Below, piece by piece: positions 5,931-7,516 of a stretch of 7,516 nucleotides of DNA. The stretch's first letter is position 1. The number at the start of each line of letters is the position of its first letter. The notes beneath the pieces are model-generated. The model saw only the letters and a list, made by a program, of their open reading frames with translations, was not told where the DNA came from and searched no databases. The DNA lies in assembly GCF_903643065.1 (NCBI RefSeq), contig NZ_CAHJWX010000074.1, positions 1 through 7,516 on the forward strand, read 5' to 3'. The translations under genes were made by a program, and so were the position numbers. Source of the stretch: Sphingomonas bacterium. Lineage in GTDB: Bacteria; Pseudomonadota; Alphaproteobacteria; Sphingomonadales; Sphingomonadaceae.

Positions 5931-7271
5931 ATGGCAACGGCGGTGATCGGGAAACAAGCGTCGCCGCGCGCGACGACCGCGTTGATCGGAATGATGTTCT
6001 TCATCTTCGGGTTCGTTACATGGCTGAACGGCCCGCTGATCGCGTTTGTGAAGCTCGCCTTCACGCTCGGCGATGTCGCGGCATTCCTGGTCCCCATGGT
6101 GTTCTACGCCTCCTATCTCTTTCTGGCGCTGCCCGCCGCCGCGATCCTGCGGCGCACGGGCATGAAGCGCGGCATGGCGCTGGGCCTGCTGGTCATGGCG
6201 CTGGGCGCGGCGCTGTTCGGCCAGTTCGCCACGATGCGCCTGTTCGGCGGCGCGCTGTTCGGCCTGTTCGTAATCGGTGCCGGCCTCGCGCTGCTGCAGA
6301 CGGCGGCCAACCCCTATATCTCGATCGTCGGCCCGATCGAGAGCGCGGCGCAGCGCATCGCGGTTATGGGGATCTGCAACAAGAGCGCGGGGATCATGGC
6401 GCCGATTGTTTTCGGGCTGCTGGTGATGCGCGGCGTCGGCGATCTCGCCGCCAGGGCTGCGGTCGCGGCCAGCCCCGCCGCGCGCGAGGCGTTGCTCGAC
6501 ACCTTCGCTAAAAAGATCCACGGCCCCTATCTCGTCATGGCGGCGGTGCTGGCGCTGCTCGCCTTTGGCGTGCTGCGGTCGCCCCTGCCCGAGCTGAGCG
6601 TCGGCGCGCGGCACGACGCGCCGCGCGAGGCGCGCGGCCTGCTTGCTTTTCCGCATTTCTGGCTCGGCGTGCTCTGCCTGTTCCTGTACGTCGGGGTCGA
6701 GGTGATGGCGGGCGATGCGATCGGGACGTACGGTGCGGGTTTCGGGCTGTCGATCGCGCAGACCGGCTATTTCACCTCGATGACGCTGGCCGGGATGCTC
6801 GCGGGCTACGTCGCCGGGCTGGCGATCGTTCCCCGGCTGTTCAGCCAGGAGCGCTATCTCGCGATCTCGGCGGCGCTGGGCATCGTGCTCGCCGTCGGCG
6901 CCTATCTGACCCGCGGCTACGCGTCGGTGGGCTTCGTCGCCGCGCTTGGGTTCGCCAACGCGATGATGTGGCCGGCGATCTTCCCGCTCGCGATCCGAGG
7001 GCTCGGCCGGTACACCGAGACCGGATCGGCGATCATGATCATGGCGATCTGCGGCGGCGCGATCGTACCGCAGCTGTTCGCGGTGCTGAAGCAGCATCAC
7101 GACTTCCAGCTCGTGTTCCTGCTGCTGATCGTGCCGGCCTATGCCTATATCCTGTTCTTCGCGGTGCTGGGCAATCGTGTGAACAGGACGACCGTGAACG
7201 GGATGGCCATGACCGGGACTGCGACCGGGGCTGCCATGAACGGGATGGCCATGAACAAGGCCGGGGCGTGA
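5931..7271 (+). CDS. nagP: MFS sugar:proton symporter, FucP/GluP/NagP family, probable N-acetylglucosamine transporter
   Basis: From ATG 5931 the protein has 446 residues. A frame-open GTG at 5907 would add eight residues (MRGSGSKA), but GGGGAG at 5918-5923 fits only the ATG. About 12 membrane segments are visible, divided by a cytoplasmic loop rich in charged residues near 220-236 (ELSVGARHDAPREARG). Family signatures are FFIFGFVTWLNGPLIAF (23-39), RRTGMKRG after TM2 (74-81), LLQTAANPYISIVGP (121-135), FLYVGVEVMAGDAIGTYG (251-268) and FANAMMWPAIFPLA (341-354). E. coli FucP has Glu in the ETAANP motif; here it is Gln, as in the glucose/galactose branch. It would import a monosaccharide across the inner membrane. 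The overlapping BadF-type kinase favours GlcNAc, but glucose or galactose remains possible. The last 27 or so residues, after the final membrane segment, are a repetitive Asn/Gly/Met/Ala/Thr tail. Confidence 0.93.
   Translation: MATAVIGKQASPRATTALIGMMFFIFGFVTWLNGPLIAFVKLAFTLGDVAAFLVPMVFYASYLFLALPAAAILRRTGMKRGMALGLLVMALGAALFGQFATMRLFGGALFGLFVIGAGLALLQTAANPYISIVGPIESAAQRIAVMGICNKSAGIMAPIVFGLLVMRGVGDLAARAAVAASPAAREALLDTFAKKIHGPYLVMAAVLALLAFGVLRSPLPELSVGARHDAPREARGLLAFPHFWLGVLCLFLYVGVEVMAGDAIGTYGAGFGLSIAQTGYFTSMTLAGMLAGYVAGLAIVPRLFSQERYLAISAALGIVLAVGAYLTRGYASVGFVAALGFANAMMWPAIFPLAIRGLGRYTETGSAIMIMAICGGAIVPQLFAVLKQHHDFQLVFLLLIVPAYAYILFFAVLGNRVNRTTVNGMAMTGTATGAAMNGMAMNKAGA
7179..7262 (+). repeat. 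Degenerate 15-bp in-frame tandem repeat at the 3' end of the MFS gene
   Basis: Units begin at 7179, 7194, 7209, 7224 (12 bp), 7236 and 7251. They encode VNRTT, VNGMA, MTGTA, TGAA, MNGMA and MNKA. An exact 18-bp copy recurs 42 bases apart (7195-7212 and 7237-7254), and GACCGGGACTGC / GACCGGGGCTGC (7211-7234) is a near-perfect 12-bp tandem pair. All length steps are multiples of three, so the frame is kept. The last unit also contains AAGG (7257-7260), the likely Shine-Dalgarno of the kinase. Confidence 0.8.
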
Positions 7272-7516
7272 CCACGATCGACTATCTGATCGGCGTCGAC
7301 GGTGGAGGCACGACGGCGCGCGCGCGCCTGTCCGACGCGACCGGCGCGCCGCTGGGGGAGGGCATTGGCGGACCGGGCAACATCCGGTTGGGGCTGGCGA
7401 CCGCCTGGAGCAGCATCGCGGCGGCGATCGACGGCGCCCTGACCACGGCGGGGCTGTCGCGCGGAATCCTGTCGCGGACGAGCGCCGCGCTGGGCCTGGC
7501 CGGCATCGTCGACGAC
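7268..7516 (+). CDS. BadF/BadG/BcrA/BcrD-family sugar kinase, probable N-acetylglucosamine kinase (partial, N-terminal)
   Basis: 83 residues are visible before the right edge. The GTG start at 7268 overlaps the TGA of the transporter (GTGA), and AAGG at 7257-7260 lies seven bases upstream. LIGVDGGGTTARARL (7-21) is the phosphate-1 loop of the actin/Hsp70/hexokinase ATPase fold, and GGPGNIRLG (34-42) is the sequence expected after the first hairpin in GlcNAc-kinase-like BadF proteins. ALGLAGIVDD at the edge fits the next conserved strand. It would phosphorylate the imported sugar in the cytoplasm using ATP. The direct overlap with a NagP-like transporter suggests NagK function, though BadF-type glucosamine kinases are also possible. 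The catalytic domain proper and the C-terminal half are outside the window. Confidence 0.88.
   Translation, partial: MTTIDYLIGVDGGGTTARARLSDATGAPLGEGIGGPGNIRLGLATAWSSIAAAIDGALTTAGLSRGILSRTSAALGLAGIVDD

Noticed and set aside
5892..7100. Open frame of 402 codons on the minus strand opposite the MFS transporter
   Set aside because: It is His/Arg/Gln/Asp-rich without motifs and is the complement of a membrane protein gene with clear FucP-family signatures.

Overview
The window looks like chromosomal DNA of a sphingomonad-type alphaproteobacterium. It is GC-rich. It carries a long TonB-dependent receptor of the Xanthomonas/Caulobacter type, a 'tryptophan halogenase' family flavoprotein directly downstream of it, and a divergent sugar uptake operon. 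This is a family-level inference from gene content, not a species identification.

Layout. The minus strand holds one probable operon, read from right to left: a 1099-residue TonB-dependent outer-membrane receptor (2038-5337), a complete flavin-dependent halogenase homologue (440-1990), and the first 147 residues of a second halogenase-fold protein (1-443, running off the left edge). The plus strand holds a second operon: a FucP/GluP/NagP-family MFS sugar symporter (best start 5931, end 7271), and the first 83 residues of a BadF/BadG/BcrA/BcrD-type sugar kinase (7268-7516, running off the right edge). The two operons diverge from a 593-base region (5338-5930) that has no convincing gene. It contains a candidate receptor promoter overlapped by an inverted repeat, two hairpins, a short tandem duplication and a weak promoter-like element before the MFS gene.

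How the genes may work together. The receptor would take an oligosaccharide or other scarce ligand across the outer membrane. The MFS symporter would bring the monosaccharide across the inner membrane, and the kinase would phosphorylate it. A FucP-family transporter paired with a BadF-type kinase suggests N-acetylglucosamine (chitin-derived) use, but no deacetylase or deaminase gene is visible to confirm this. The role of the halogenases beside such an uptake system is unknown.

The most interesting feature is the halogenase pair. The first protein keeps all the family's signature residues: the FAD-binding GGGTSGW, GVGEATLP, Lys82, WQWRIP and Glu346. The second aligns to it without a gap across the region that normally contains the catalytic lysine, but it has Ala there and has also lost the GVGEAT motif. 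It is probably not a halogenase. A second notable point is a degenerate 15-bp in-frame tandem repeat that forms the C-terminal tail of the MFS transporter and carries the kinase ribosome binding site.
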